A stretch of DNA of 64,000 bases. Origin: Bacteroidota bacterium. Lineage in GTDB: Bacteria > Bacteroidota > Bacteroidia > Flavobacteriales > Weeksellaceae. The notes beneath the pieces are model-generated. The model worked only from the letters and a program-made list of their open reading frames with translations. It searched no databases and had not been told where the DNA came from. How positions within the stretch are numbered: the stretch's first letter is position 1; each line of letters starts with the position of its first letter. Where the stretch lies: the NCBI GenBank assembly GCA_023460855.1, contig JAEWOS010000006.1, forward strand, positions 62,001-126,000, read 5' to 3'. The position numbers and the translations under genes were made by a program. Shown piece after piece: positions 8,994 through 17,964 of the stretch.

Positions 8994-9581
8994 TTAATTG
9001 TAGTAAATGTAGAAGGCTGAAACAACTGCAGCCAAAAAACCACCCATTAAAACTTCCGAAAGATTGTGCCGCTTCAGTACAATTCTGCTGAGACCGACTG
9101 CCACTGCAAGCATGAGCCAAAAAACTCCAAGCCAGGTATTCTGCGTGAAGAAAAATGCTGCCGTGATCACATTAAAAGCCGTGTGCATCGAACTTTTAAT
9201 AAAATAATTACTGATCTGCATCAAAAACAGGAGAATCAGCAAATGCAGCATAATGTAATCCACTTCGCCGTTCATCATATAATAAATGAGCAGGTACATA
9301 AGCATTACAATTGCAATAACCACATACAGACTTTTCCGCTGATTCCTGTTGCTTACATCCAGATTGCTGTAATTTCCTTTTCTCACATTCCAGACGATCC
9401 AGACGCTTACCGGTAGCGCAACAATGAGCAGAATTGGCCAGAACCGTTCTGCAGTTTCCTTCCAGGTATAATGTTGGTAACTGAAATATACGAAATAAAG
9501 CAGAAGTGAAGTAAGTGGATTGAAAATATTTGAAACAAGCCGGGAACTGACTGTCAGCAAAGAATTCTGAGAATTTGGCAT
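8994..9581 (-). CDS. PAP2-superfamily integral membrane phosphatase-like protein
   Basis: 195 residues with about six hydrophobic helices. Two PAP2 signatures are recognisable: SSMHTAF (in place of PSGH) and SRIVLKRHNLSEV (SR-x5-H-x3-E in place of SRxxxxxHxxxD). Such proteins dephosphorylate lipid phosphates, for example undecaprenyl-PP or phosphatidic acid, at the outer face of the inner membrane. Because both motifs deviate (no canonical Pro-Ser-Gly and Glu for the last Asp), activity is uncertain. It lies 21 bp upstream of the BlaI-like gene, same strand. Confidence 0.8.
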   Translation of the reverse strand: MPNSQNSLLTVSSRLVSNIFNPLTSLLLYFVYFSYQHYTWKETAERFWPILLIVALPVSVWIVWNVRKGNYSNLDVSNRNQRKSLYVVIAIVMLMYLLIYYMMNGEVDYIMLHLLILLFLMQISNYFIKSSMHTAFNVITAAFFFTQNTWLGVFWLMLAVAVGLSRIVLKRHNLSEVLMGGFLAAVVSAFYIYYN

Positions 9582-9640
9582 TTATTATTATCTGTTTTCA
9601 AAAATAGGTTTTTTGGCGTAATTATGAGGTTTTACATGAG

Positions 9641-9670
9641 TTTAGAAACGGGAAATTTTCCTATTTTTGC
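9641..9670 (+). promoter_or_regulatory. Bacteroidota-type promoter of pdhA
   Basis: TATTTTTGC at 9662-9670 matches the flavobacterial -7 consensus TAnnTTTG. TTTA at 9641-9644, 17 bp upstream, is an acceptable -33 element. The predicted start point falls about 10 bp before the ATG at 9689, which argues for that ATG over the TTG at 9680. By eye only. Confidence 0.6.
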
Positions 9671-9688
9671 CATTCAATTTTGATTCTA

Positions 9689-10690
9689 ATGAAAGAATTT
9701 TCGAAAGAAGTTTATCTGAAGTGGTACGAAGATATGACGATGTGGAGAAGGTTTGAAGACAAGTGCCGTTCTCTCTATCTGAAACAGAAAATCCGCGGAT
9801 TTCTCCATTTATATAATGGGCAGGAAGCAATTCCGGCCGGTTTCGCGCATGCGATGGATCTTACCAAAGACAGCATGATCACGGCTTACAGATGTCATAT
9901 TTTACCAATGGCAATGGGAGTTGATCCGAAAAGAATTATGGCGGAACTGTGTGGTAAAGCAACCGGAACTTCCGGAGGAATGGGCGGTTCTATGCATATT
10001 TTCAGCAAAGAGCACCGTTTTTATGGTGGTCACGGAATTGTCGGCGGTCAGATTCCTTTGGGAGCTGGTATCGCTTTCGCAGATAAATATTTCGACAGAA
10101 AAGCAGTGAACATCTGCTTCTTCGGTGATGGTGCTGCAAGACAGGGATCCCTGCACGAAACTTTCAATATGGCGATGAACTGGAAACTTCCGGTAGTTTT
10201 TGTGGTGGAAAATAACCAGTATGCGATGGGAACTTCTGTAAAGCGAACTGCCAATCACGAAGATATTTATAAACTCGGCCTCGGTTATGAAATGCCGTGT
10301 ATGCCTGTTGATGCAATGGATCCCGAAAAAGTTGCAGAAGCTGCTTATGAAGCAATCGAGCGTGCAAGAAGAGGGGAAGGCCCTACTTTTCTGGAAGCGA
10401 GAACTTACCGTTTCAGAGGTCACTCTATGTCGGATGCAGAGCATTACCGGACTAAAGAAGAAGTGGAGGAATACAAAAAAGATGATCCGATTGAACTCGT
10501 GAAACATAGAATTCTCAACAATAACTGGGCTTCAGAGGAAGAACTGGATGCGCTGGAAAATAAATCCCGGGATTTTGTAGATGAATGTATTGAATTCATG
10601 GAAAATTCACCATATCCGGATAAAGAAAAAATTTACGACTATGTTTATGCTCAGGAAGATTATCCTTTCCTGGACAAACTTGAAAACTAA
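9689..10690 (+). CDS. pdhA: Pyruvate dehydrogenase E1 component alpha subunit
   Basis: 333 residues from ATG 9689; a TTG three codons upstream is open but would overlap the promoter. The thiamine-diphosphate motif GDGAARQGSLHETFNMA...VVENN and the phosphorylation-loop-like YRFRGHSMSDAEHYR are diagnostic of the alpha subunit of the heterotetrameric E1. E1 decarboxylates pyruvate and passes the acetyl group to lipoyl-E2. The next gene encodes E2 (84 bp gap), but no beta subunit (pdhB) lies in the window. That gene must be elsewhere, as is common in this bacterial group. Confidence 0.95.
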   Translation: MKEFSKEVYLKWYEDMTMWRRFEDKCRSLYLKQKIRGFLHLYNGQEAIPAGFAHAMDLTKDSMITAYRCHILPMAMGVDPKRIMAELCGKATGTSGGMGGSMHIFSKEHRFYGGHGIVGGQIPLGAGIAFADKYFDRKAVNICFFGDGAARQGSLHETFNMAMNWKLPVVFVVENNQYAMGTSVKRTANHEDIYKLGLGYEMPCMPVDAMDPEKVAEAAYEAIERARRGEGPTFLEARTYRFRGHSMSDAEHYRTKEEVEEYKKDDPIELVKHRILNNNWASEEELDALENKSRDFVDECIEFMENSPYPDKEKIYDYVYAQEDYPFLDKLEN

Positions 10691-10774
10691 GAAACAAATA
10701 TTATTTGAAATTTGATGTTTGACATTCCTTGAATCTCAATTATCGAATCTTAAATTCCAAATCAACAAAATATT

Positions 10775-12538
10775 ATGGCAGAAGTAATAAATATGCCGCG
10801 TCTTTCCGATACCATGACGGAAGGTAAAGTCGCAAAATGGCATAAAAACGTTGGAGACCAGGTAAAAGAAGGCGATATCCTTGCCGAAATTGAAACAGAT
10901 AAGGCGGTTCAGGATTTCGAAGCTGAATTCGACGGAGTTCTGCTTCATATTGGTATTGAAGAAGGTAATGCCGCTCCTGTTGATTCGCTTCTGGCAATTA
11001 TCGGTGAAGAAGGAGAAGATATTTCCGCACATCTTGGAAATGGTGGTGACAAAAAAGAAGAATCAGCAGAAAAATCAGCAGAGGATTCCGAAAAAACAGA
11101 AGAATCATCCTCTTCATCAGAAGAAGGTGTTCCGGAAGAATTTAAAACGGAAGACGGAAATACTGCCGTAGAAACTTCCGAACCGGTTGAAAAAGAAAAT
11201 GGAGAATCCTCCGGTGAGCAAACTAAAAAACCGGAGCAGGAAAGCGCAGAATCGGCACCTGCAGAAATTCCGGAAGGAGTTGAAGTGATCAACATGCCGC
11301 GCCTTTCCGATACGATGACGGAAGGAAAAGTTGCGAAATGGCTCAAAAATGTCGGAGATCAGGTGAAGGAAGGAGATATCCTTGCAGAAATTGAAACCGA
11401 TAAAGCAGTTCAGGATTTTGAATCTGAATTTGACGGTGTTCTTTTACATCAGGGTGTTGCAGAAGGCGACGCAACGCCGGTTGATCAGATTTTAGCAGTA
11501 ATCGGACCTGAAGGAACCGATGTTTCCGGAATTTTAGCCGGAGGCAAGAAAGCAAAAAAAGAAGATTCAGCCGAAAAAGAAACGCAAAAACAGGAAACTA
11601 CTGAAAAGAAAGAAGAACCGGCTGAGAAGAAAGAAGAAACATCAACTGACGACGGACGCCTTGCAATTTCTCCTTTAGCCAGAAAAATGGCCGAGGAAAA
11701 AGGAATAGATGTAAGCAGTCTGCAGGGAACCGGCGAAAACGGACGTATCGTAAAGAAAGATATCGAAGCTTACAAACCGGCAGCAGAATCAACTCAGGAA
11801 AAACCGGCTGCAACAGCAAAAGTTGCAACAGCGCAGCCTTCAGTGCAGTACACACCGGGAGAAACAACCGAAACGCCGAATTCGCAGGTTAGGAGTATTA
11901 TCGCGAAAAGGCTTTCAGAAAGTAAATATACGGCTCCGCATTATTACCTTATTGTGGAAATCGATATGGACAGGGCAATCGAAGCGCGCCAACAGATTAA
12001 TTCTTTGCCGGATACCAAAATTTCCTACAATGATATGATCATCAAGGCAACTGCGATGGCGCTCAGAAAGCATCCAATGGTAAATTCCAGCTGGGGCGGA
12101 GATAAAATTATTCACCATGGCGATATCAATGTTGGTGTTGCTGTAGCCATTCCGGACGGACTGGTTGTTCCCGTGCTTCGCAATACAGACCGTATGAATT
12201 ATATGGAAATTTCTGCAGCTGTGAAAAATATGGCAGGAAGAGCACGATCCAAAGGTCTGAAAGCCAACGAAATGGAAGGTTCCACATTCTCTGTTTCCAA
12301 TTTGGGGATGTATGGTATTGAAACATTTACCTCGATAATCAATCTGCCGAATTCGGCTATACTTTCTGTTGGCGCAATTGTAGAAAAACCGGTTGTAAAA
12401 GACGGTCAGATTGTCGTAGGCAATACCATGAAACTTTCACTTGCCTGTGATCACAGAGTGGTGGATGGCGCAACCGGTGCAGAATTCTTGCAGACTTTAA
12501 GAACATATCTGGAGCAGCCGCTCACTTTGTTGCTGTAA
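10775..12538 (+). CDS. pdhC: Dihydrolipoamide acetyltransferase (E2) of pyruvate dehydrogenase, two lipoyl domains
   Basis: 587 residues. Two near-identical lipoyl domains lie at about 1-78 and 172-250, each with the lipoylated lysine in ETDKAVQDFE. A Glu/Ser-rich acidic linker joins them. A peripheral-subunit binding domain (ISPLARKMAEEKGIDV, GTGENGRIVKKDIE, about 292-328) and the CAT catalytic domain (about 360-587) with DHRVVDGATGAEFL follow. It transfers acetyl from lipoamide to CoA and forms the core of the complex. The duplicated lipoyl modules are also nearly repeated at DNA level (10781-10930 versus 11285-11434). It is followed by a strong terminator. Confidence 0.95.
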   Translation: MAEVINMPRLSDTMTEGKVAKWHKNVGDQVKEGDILAEIETDKAVQDFEAEFDGVLLHIGIEEGNAAPVDSLLAIIGEEGEDISAHLGNGGDKKEESAEKSAEDSEKTEESSSSSEEGVPEEFKTEDGNTAVETSEPVEKENGESSGEQTKKPEQESAESAPAEIPEGVEVINMPRLSDTMTEGKVAKWLKNVGDQVKEGDILAEIETDKAVQDFESEFDGVLLHQGVAEGDATPVDQILAVIGPEGTDVSGILAGGKKAKKEDSAEKETQKQETTEKKEEPAEKKEETSTDDGRLAISPLARKMAEEKGIDVSSLQGTGENGRIVKKDIEAYKPAAESTQEKPAATAKVATAQPSVQYTPGETTETPNSQVRSIIAKRLSESKYTAPHYYLIVEIDMDRAIEARQQINSLPDTKISYNDMIIKATAMALRKHPMVNSSWGGDKIIHHGDINVGVAVAIPDGLVVPVLRNTDRMNYMEISAAVKNMAGRARSKGLKANEMEGSTFSVSNLGMYGIETFTSIINLPNSAILSVGAIVEKPVVKDGQIVVGNTMKLSLACDHRVVDGATGAEFLQTLRTYLEQPLTLLL

Positions 12539-12557
12539 TCCAATAACAGATAAAATA

Positions 12558-12595
12558 AAATTCCTTTCAGATTTTTTTGAAAGGAATTTTTTTTT
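12558..12595 (+). terminator. Rho-independent terminator after pdhC
   Basis: AATTCCTTTCA and TGAAAGGAATT form an 11 bp stem with a T-rich loop, followed by a run of nine T. It begins about 20 bp after the E2 stop. Confidence 0.85.
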
Positions 12596-12611
12596 GGTGA
12601 ATAAACCTCAT

Positions 12612-12642
12612 AAAAAAAGCAGGAAGTAATTATACTCCCTGC
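12612..12642 (-). terminator. Terminator of the minus-strand lipoprotein gene
   Basis: On the minus strand GCAGGGAGT and ACTTCCTGC pair (one mismatch), followed by seven T. It lies 26 bp after the stop at 12668 and faces the pdhC terminator. Confidence 0.75.
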
Positions 12643-12667
12643 CTCGATTGCTGTTATAATCTAAATA

Positions 12668-13603
12668 TTAAGGATAAAGACTTTTCGTTCCGTTAGCAAT
12701 GATACTGCTTCCAAGACCTGTAAATGATACCTTGAAATTTTTGTAATCGAAGCCCAGAGATCCAATCGGAGAACTCAGACCCAGTGCATACTGAATTTTT
12801 CCGTAGCTTCCAGAGTTCTTAATAGTTTTGCTCTCGCTTTTTGCGTGTCCAAGGGTGATGTAAGCCCAGTCCTGTCTGTCCACATTAGAAACTGTTTTTC
12901 CGCTGTAGTAAATCGTGATTCTGTATCCCATTTCACCACGTTTTGATCCCCAAAGCCAGCCTGCTGTCCAGTAATTTCCTGTCGATCTTGATGCTTTTCC
13001 AAGCTGGTTGGTTTCTTCGTTCACGCCCTTTGGATCCATGATAATAATTCCAATCATTGCCGTATCGTAAACAATACCTTTATTGGTATAGATGCCAACT
13101 GATTTGAACTGCATGTTTCCGTAAGTCCAGCTGATTTCCATAACGTTCATTCCTTTTGTAATAAGGGATTTCGTCATTTCAGTGATGTTCTGTGAAGCAG
13201 TTTCTACATCCTGAGCGCTTCCAAGGTTTGAAAGTTTTCCGACAGTGAACGATTCCATTTCCATCAGGTTTCCGCTTGCAACAGTGTTGTTTTTGCTTGC
13301 AAGAAGTGTTTTTGCAACTGAAACTCCTTCTTCAGAATTGATTGTTCCAAGAATTTCGATTGCGTCGATTCTCAGTTTGTTTCCGGTGTACTTTGCCAGA
13401 TTAATTTTTGAAGAGTCAATCTGGTTCTGCACAGCTTCCGGAAGACCTCCTGTAACCGGCGTCACATGCTTTTTCAGATCAGCAATAGAAACCGACTGGT
13501 TTCCGACCATCAGCTGATCGTCGTTTCTGTCCTGCTGACAGCTCGTTAATAACAGCGCGAACAGCACCGTTAAGATTCCCAATGTTTTTAACATTTTTTT
13601 CAT
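12668..13603 (-). CDS. Predicted lipoprotein of unknown function
   Basis: 311 residues. A lipoprotein signal ends in LLLTSC (C22), so the mature form would be membrane-anchored. The body shows no family I recognise. The middle is polar, then NYWTAGWLWGSKRGEMGYRI is aromatic/Gly-rich, and the C-terminus (YGKIQYALGLSSPIGSLGFD) looks like antiparallel strands. It is a single-gene unit with its own terminator, convergent with pdhC. No enzymatic motif seen. Confidence 0.7.
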   Translation of the reverse strand: MKKMLKTLGILTVLFALLLTSCQQDRNDDQLMVGNQSVSIADLKKHVTPVTGGLPEAVQNQIDSSKINLAKYTGNKLRIDAIEILGTINSEEGVSVAKTLLASKNNTVASGNLMEMESFTVGKLSNLGSAQDVETASQNITEMTKSLITKGMNVMEISWTYGNMQFKSVGIYTNKGIVYDTAMIGIIIMDPKGVNEETNQLGKASRSTGNYWTAGWLWGSKRGEMGYRITIYYSGKTVSNVDRQDWAYITLGHAKSESKTIKNSGSYGKIQYALGLSSPIGSLGFDYKNFKVSFTGLGSSIIANGTKSLYP

Positions 13604-13905
13604 AGCAAATAAATTTTTTTGGTTTGCACTGCAAATCTATCCGCCGAATGTTAAAGAAATGTTAAAGGATAATCATCTATTTTTGAATTATGCAGAACAT
13701 ATTAAACGGTATTTTGAACAAGAATTCATTATGCTGTGATTCGTGATTTTCTATGTAAAATCCCGTGCGGAATTTTTGTGCCGGAAATTTCTAATATTGG
13801 TTAATATTGGGGAAATATTGCTGCTGGCAGCGGATTGAAAAGGAGCAGCATAATGGCCTCAAAAATGCATAAAAGTTCTCGCTAATTTTCACTATTTTCG
13901 AAGCT
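13604..13905. other. Intergenic region between divergent genes
   Basis: 302 bp between the lipoprotein gene and lolD. TATTTTCG at about 13891-13898, just before the lolD ATG, resembles a -7 element. Otherwise nothing recognisable; no convincing ORF or hairpin. Confidence 0.5.
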
Positions 13906-14574
13906 ATGATTAGAGCGCAGAATATTCACAAATCCTATGGCGATTTGGAAGTATTGAAAGGTGTGGATATCCACATTCGAGAAGGGGAAGTGGTTTCAAT
14001 CGTTGGCGAATCGGGAGCAGGAAAATCAACGCTGCTGCAGATTCTCGGTACGCTGGATCAGCCAACCGGACCGGAAAAATACGGAACAGAAATTCTGATC
14101 GACGGACAGTCGTTCATCAATATGAAAGACCGGGAACTCTCTCGTTTCAGAAATCAGAATATCGGATTTGTATTTCAGTTTCACCAGCTTTTACCTGAAT
14201 TCTCTGCTTTGGAAAACGTGTTGCTTCCTACCAGAATTGCCGGGAAAAACGAAAAAGAAAGCCTCGATAAAGCGTATGCGCTGTTCGAAGATCTGAATAT
14301 TGCAGACCGGCTTCATCATAAGCCAAACGAAATGTCGGGTGGAGAAGCTCAGCGTGCAGCTGTGGCAAGAGCGCTGATCAATTCTCCAAAAATTATTTAC
14401 GCGGATGAACCGACAGGAAATCTCGATTCCAAAAACGCGGAAGATCTGCATAAGCTGTTTTTCGATTTACGCGACAAATACAATCAGACTTTTGTGATCA
14501 TTACGCACAACCCGAATCTTGCAGATATCACCGACCGGAAACTCGTGATGAAAGACGGACTGATCATGCTCTAA
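13906..14574 (+). CDS. lolD: LolD-type ABC transporter ATP-binding protein
   Basis: 222 residues, a stand-alone ABC ATPase. Walker A is GESGAGKST, the Q-loop is FVFQFHQLLPEFSALENVLL, the signature is MSGGEAQRAAVARAL and Walker B is IIYADEPTGN. The LLPEF/ENV pattern is typical of the LolD/MacB-like MJ0796 family, which powers release of lipoproteins from the inner membrane with LolC/E. No permease is adjacent; in Bacteroidota lolD is often separated from it. The next gene starts 7 bp after its stop. Confidence 0.88.
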   Translation: MIRAQNIHKSYGDLEVLKGVDIHIREGEVVSIVGESGAGKSTLLQILGTLDQPTGPEKYGTEILIDGQSFINMKDRELSRFRNQNIGFVFQFHQLLPEFSALENVLLPTRIAGKNEKESLDKAYALFEDLNIADRLHHKPNEMSGGEAQRAAVARALINSPKIIYADEPTGNLDSKNAEDLHKLFFDLRDKYNQTFVIITHNPNLADITDRKLVMKDGLIML

Positions 14575-14581
14575 TTTTACC

Positions 14582-15148
14582 ATGAAAAAACTGTTCTTAT
14601 TAATACTTATTACTGCATTCACTGTAGCCCGTTCTCAGGGAGATTATCATTTGAAGCAGGAAAAAGTGGATCAGATAAAAACTTTTGTGAAGAATAAGAA
14701 TTACAGTCAGAGATTAGCCTTTTTTATCGATTTCAGAATACCTTCAAATTATTACAGGTTTTTTATCGTTGATCTGGAACAGAATAAAATCCTGGAAAAA
14801 GCTATCGTTTCGCACGGCTCCGGTTCAGAAGTGAAAAATTCAGATGAACTGGTTTTTAGCAATACGCCCGATTCCTATCAAAGTTCGCTGGGAAAATATA
14901 AGATTGCAGAATCTTATGTCGGCAGTTTTGGGAAATCCTATCGTTTGGTTGGTCTGGATAAAAGCAATTCAAAAGCGATGCAACGTGCTATCGTACTGCA
15001 TCCTTATGACTGTATCGGTGATAAAGAAAGTGCAGAGCCTGCGTGTTTAAGCCTGGGTTGTCCCATGTTGTCTCCGAAGTTTTTCAAAGTTGCGGCAAAG
15101 TACATCGATGCATCGCAAAAGCCGATCATTTTATATGCATTTTATTAA
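14582..15148 (+). CDS. Exported murein L,D-transpeptidase catalytic-domain protein (YkuD-like)
   Basis: 188 residues with a signal peptide (MKKLFLLILITAFTVARSQ). The catalytic region contains VSHGSGSE, an HPYD block and SLGCPML, which supplies the nucleophilic Cys of the YkuD/L,D-transpeptidase superfamily. It would act on peptidoglycan stem peptides in the periplasm. It is the small YkuD_2-like variety without extra binding domains. Co-transcribed with lolD (7 bp gap); radC follows after 46 bp. Confidence 0.8.
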   Translation: MKKLFLLILITAFTVARSQGDYHLKQEKVDQIKTFVKNKNYSQRLAFFIDFRIPSNYYRFFIVDLEQNKILEKAIVSHGSGSEVKNSDELVFSNTPDSYQSSLGKYKIAESYVGSFGKSYRLVGLDKSNSKAMQRAIVLHPYDCIGDKESAEPACLSLGCPMLSPKFFKVAAKYIDASQKPIILYAFY

Positions 15149-15194
15149 CTTTGATTAATTCAATAGATACTCTGCAAAAAAATCTCTTTTAACC

Positions 15195-15872
15195 ATGTCT
15201 TTAAAACTTTTGGCAGAAGATGACCGCCCGCGCGAAAAATTCGAGCTGAAAGGCAAAGATTCACTTTCAGACGCAGAACTTCTTGCGATTATTCTGAAAA
15301 TGGGCTACAAAGAAATGTCAGCTGTGGAATTGGCAAGGCAGATTCTGAATTCTGTAGGTAACAACTGGCACAACCTGTCGAAGCTCAGCATTAAAGACCT
15401 CGAGAGATTTAAGGGAATCGGCAAAGTAAAAGCAATTGAAATACTCTCGGCACTTGAAATCGGCAGAAGACGTGCAGCGCAGGATGTCCCTGAAAGACAT
15501 AAAATAACGGACAGCAAAATTGCTTTCGAACTGTTTCGGCCACATCTTGCCGATCTTCAGACGGAAGAATTCTGGGCAATTTTTGTCAATCAGAATAACC
15601 GCGTGCTTCATTACGGCAAAATTTCGAGCGGTGGAATCACATTTTCGGCTGTGGATGTTCGCATCGTTTTTAAAACTGCTCTGGAACATTTTGCGACAGG
15701 AATTTTTGTTGCACACAATCATCCCTCAGGAAATCTCCAACCGAGTGCAGATGACCGTAAAATCACTAAACAGTTGCAGGAAGCCGGGAAAATTCTGAAT
15801 ATAAACCTGATTGATCATCTGATTCTGAATCAGCACACATATTTCAGTTTTGCCGACGAAAGCTTGTTATGA
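15195..15872 (+). CDS. radC: RadC-family JAB1/MPN-domain protein
   Basis: 225 residues. The N-terminal helix-hairpin-helix region (FKGIGKVKAIEILSALEIG) is followed by the RadC/DUF2466 domain with the JAMM metal motif HNHPSGNLQPSADD preceded by a catalytic-type Glu. RadC was once linked to DNA repair, but its true function is unsettled. Length is normal. Its stop overlaps the start of the next gene by 4 bp. Confidence 0.92.
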   Translation: MSLKLLAEDDRPREKFELKGKDSLSDAELLAIILKMGYKEMSAVELARQILNSVGNNWHNLSKLSIKDLERFKGIGKVKAIEILSALEIGRRRAAQDVPERHKITDSKIAFELFRPHLADLQTEEFWAIFVNQNNRVLHYGKISSGGITFSAVDVRIVFKTALEHFATGIFVAHNHPSGNLQPSADDRKITKQLQEAGKILNINLIDHLILNQHTYFSFADESLL

Positions 15873-16765
15873 TGAGGAAGGTAAAATACAGCGACATTGA
15901 TTTTGAAAAGTACAGCCATTGTGTGGAAAATTCCGCACAGAGAAAATATTCGGCCACAACCGGTTTTCTGAAAATCTGCTGCGGAGATAACTGGGAAATC
16001 ATTGTGCACGGCGACTACGATGCGGTTATGCCTGTTCCGTTTGTGAAAAAACTCGGATTAAAAGTAGTGGTAAATCCGGTTTTGTGTCAGCAGCTAGGAA
16101 TATTTTCCACCGAAGACCGCACCGAAACGAATGAAGAGTTTCTCGCTTTTTTTTCGGATAATTACAGAATTGCCTATTATCCTTTTAATGACAAAAACTC
16201 TTTTCGAGCGCAGTTGCCTGTCCGGAATAATTACGTGTTAATGAAGGACAGTTATGAAGAAGTGCGTCAGAAATATTCGCCAAAGCGCCGCAGAAAACTG
16301 ATCATCGATGATGAATACAAATCAAAACTGTCAATCCGGAAAATTACCTGGAACGAAGGAGAAGGTTTTATGAAAAACCACGTTCCCGGACTGCACAATG
16401 ATTCACTCCGGAACGAATATTTTAGAATACTTAAGGAACTCGACCAAAACGGAAAGCTGGAACATGAAGCTTTTTTGCTCGAAGACGAAATAATCAATAT
16501 CGTAACCATTTATAAAGATGAGCAAACAGCCGTATTGCTCGGAACATTCAACAGCCGCGAGAAAATTAAACTGAACGGCGCTTCAATTCTTGTGGACCGT
16601 GCTGTAGAAAGGCATATTGCTTCGCACGATTTTGATTTTGAAGGTTCTGATGTTCCCGCAATTGCAGAATTTTTCCGCGGATTCAGACCGCAGTTAAAGC
16701 CTTATCCAATAATCAGAAATTCGAAAAAGGAACTGTTAAAAAATATGCTAACGAATTTCTCATGA
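15869..16765 (+). CDS. FemAB/GNAT-like acyltransferase of unknown substrate
   Basis: 298 residues. The layout fits the FemAB-like double-GNAT fold. An N-terminal part ends in PVRNNYVLMKDSYEEVRQKY and KRRRKLIID. A second half contains GTFNSREKIKLNGASILVDR and FDFEGSDVPAIAEFFRGFRP; the latter (G-S/A-...-FK-FG-like) resembles acceptor-site motifs in FemAB and lipid II or polysaccharide-modifying transferases. Such enzymes add aminoacyl or acyl groups to envelope precursors. It overlaps radC and the following membrane-protein gene by 4 bp each, so it belongs to one polycistron with them. Fold call moderate; substrate unknown. Confidence 0.65.
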   Translation: MMRKVKYSDIDFEKYSHCVENSAQRKYSATTGFLKICCGDNWEIIVHGDYDAVMPVPFVKKLGLKVVVNPVLCQQLGIFSTEDRTETNEEFLAFFSDNYRIAYYPFNDKNSFRAQLPVRNNYVLMKDSYEEVRQKYSPKRRRKLIIDDEYKSKLSIRKITWNEGEGFMKNHVPGLHNDSLRNEYFRILKELDQNGKLEHEAFLLEDEIINIVTIYKDEQTAVLLGTFNSREKIKLNGASILVDRAVERHIASHDFDFEGSDVPAIAEFFRGFRPQLKPYPIIRNSKKELLKNMLTNFS

Positions 16766-17913
16766 AAATTTTTTGTTTCAGGAACTGTCTTATTTTGCTG
16801 CTGCTTTATCTGGCTGCAATGTCGGTCTATTTCTGGAACAAACAGTACTACAACTGGGATATAGAAGCATATATGGGAATAATTTATACGCTCGACGATC
16901 CTGAAATGCCGGTCGCCGAAATTCATCAGAGAGTATATTCAGAACTGAGAACTGAAGCGCCGCACATTTTCGAATTTCCTGATGTGGAAGAAACGACCAT
17001 CGGCGTTAACGATTATTACAAAGTACTTTCTCAAAATCCTGATGCTTTTGGTGAAGAGCTCGAACTGTTCAAAGTGAAACCGCTGTATAACTGGATCAAT
17101 TTTGCTTTTTATAAACTCGGATTTTCGGCTTCCAAAGCAACCGCCGTTCCCGTAATCATATCTTATCTACTGATTATTATGGGAGTCTTCATCTTTACCG
17201 CAAAACTGTGGAAAAATAATCTGATTGCGTTGCTGATTGCGATGCTGATTTCATTGTTCAAACCATTACAGGACGCAACGAGACATGCTTCGCCGGATAT
17301 GCTGGCTGCGGTTTTTTTGCTTGCCTCATTTTATTGTCTTTTTTATACGAAAAACAAAGTTGCATACACGGTTTTTGCGATGCTCGCGGTTTTAGCGCGA
17401 CCGGAATTCATGCTGCTTTTCGCGATTTTCACCGTGCTGAAAATTATTTTGGAGCAATCCGTAAAGAAAAACACAGAACTGCTGACCGGGCTTCTTTTCA
17501 TCGTATCTTCTTTTGGAATTATCCAGCTGGCAAACAAGGTTTCTTGGGGAACGCTGGTTATGAATCAGTTCATTAAAGTACAATACTTCCCGGTTTCGGC
17601 ACCGGAAGCGTTTGATCAGTCGGCGTATATTCGTTATCTGAAAGAAAATATCCTGCTGGAATTCAATTCTTCCTACTTTGTTATTTTGCTGTTATTCGCA
17701 GTCCTGGTTTTTGGTGCAACATTTTATAGAAACTGCCAATTAAACAAAGCAGATCAGAACAGAATTTTGCTGATTGCTGCAATTTACATGACGGTAATGG
17801 TGCGTTTTCTGGTGTTCCCGATGCTCGTAAACAGAATGATGGTCGGCTTTTATCTGCTGATTATTCTTGCTGTGATCGCCCAGCAAAGAAAATTAGTAAG
17901 TTTGCGACAGTAA
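16762..17913 (+). CDS. Multi-pass membrane protein, glycosyltransferase-39-like
   Basis: 383 residues with about nine to ten hydrophobic helices. A first helix is followed by an extracytoplasmic loop (NWDIEAYMGIIYTLDDPEMP...) with the acidic pair D/E typical of GT-C mannosyl/arabinosyltransferases. The later LARPEFMLLFAIF helix recalls PMT/ArnT-like proteins. No definitive motif, so glycosyltransferase is an inference. The neighbours (FemAB-like enzyme, polysaccharide deacetylase, methyltransferase) suggest a role in a cell-surface glycan. Start overlaps the upstream stop (ATGA). Confidence 0.6.
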   Translation: MKIFCFRNCLILLLLYLAAMSVYFWNKQYYNWDIEAYMGIIYTLDDPEMPVAEIHQRVYSELRTEAPHIFEFPDVEETTIGVNDYYKVLSQNPDAFGEELELFKVKPLYNWINFAFYKLGFSASKATAVPVIISYLLIIMGVFIFTAKLWKNNLIALLIAMLISLFKPLQDATRHASPDMLAAVFLLASFYCLFYTKNKVAYTVFAMLAVLARPEFMLLFAIFTVLKIILEQSVKKNTELLTGLLFIVSSFGIIQLANKVSWGTLVMNQFIKVQYFPVSAPEAFDQSAYIRYLKENILLEFNSSYFVILLLFAVLVFGATFYRNCQLNKADQNRILLIAAIYMTVMVRFLVFPMLVNRMMVGFYLLIILAVIAQQRKLVSLRQ

Positions 17914-17964
17914 AAATCCATTCGGAACTTTTTGCACAAATCAGTTCTTCTTTTTTAAATCGTT

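Noticed and set aside
9680..9688. TTG start for pdhA and similar TTG extensions at 8978, 8441, 19743 and 40385
   Set aside because: Each has a nearby ATG, and for pdhA and 19743 a promoter element overlaps or abuts the extension.
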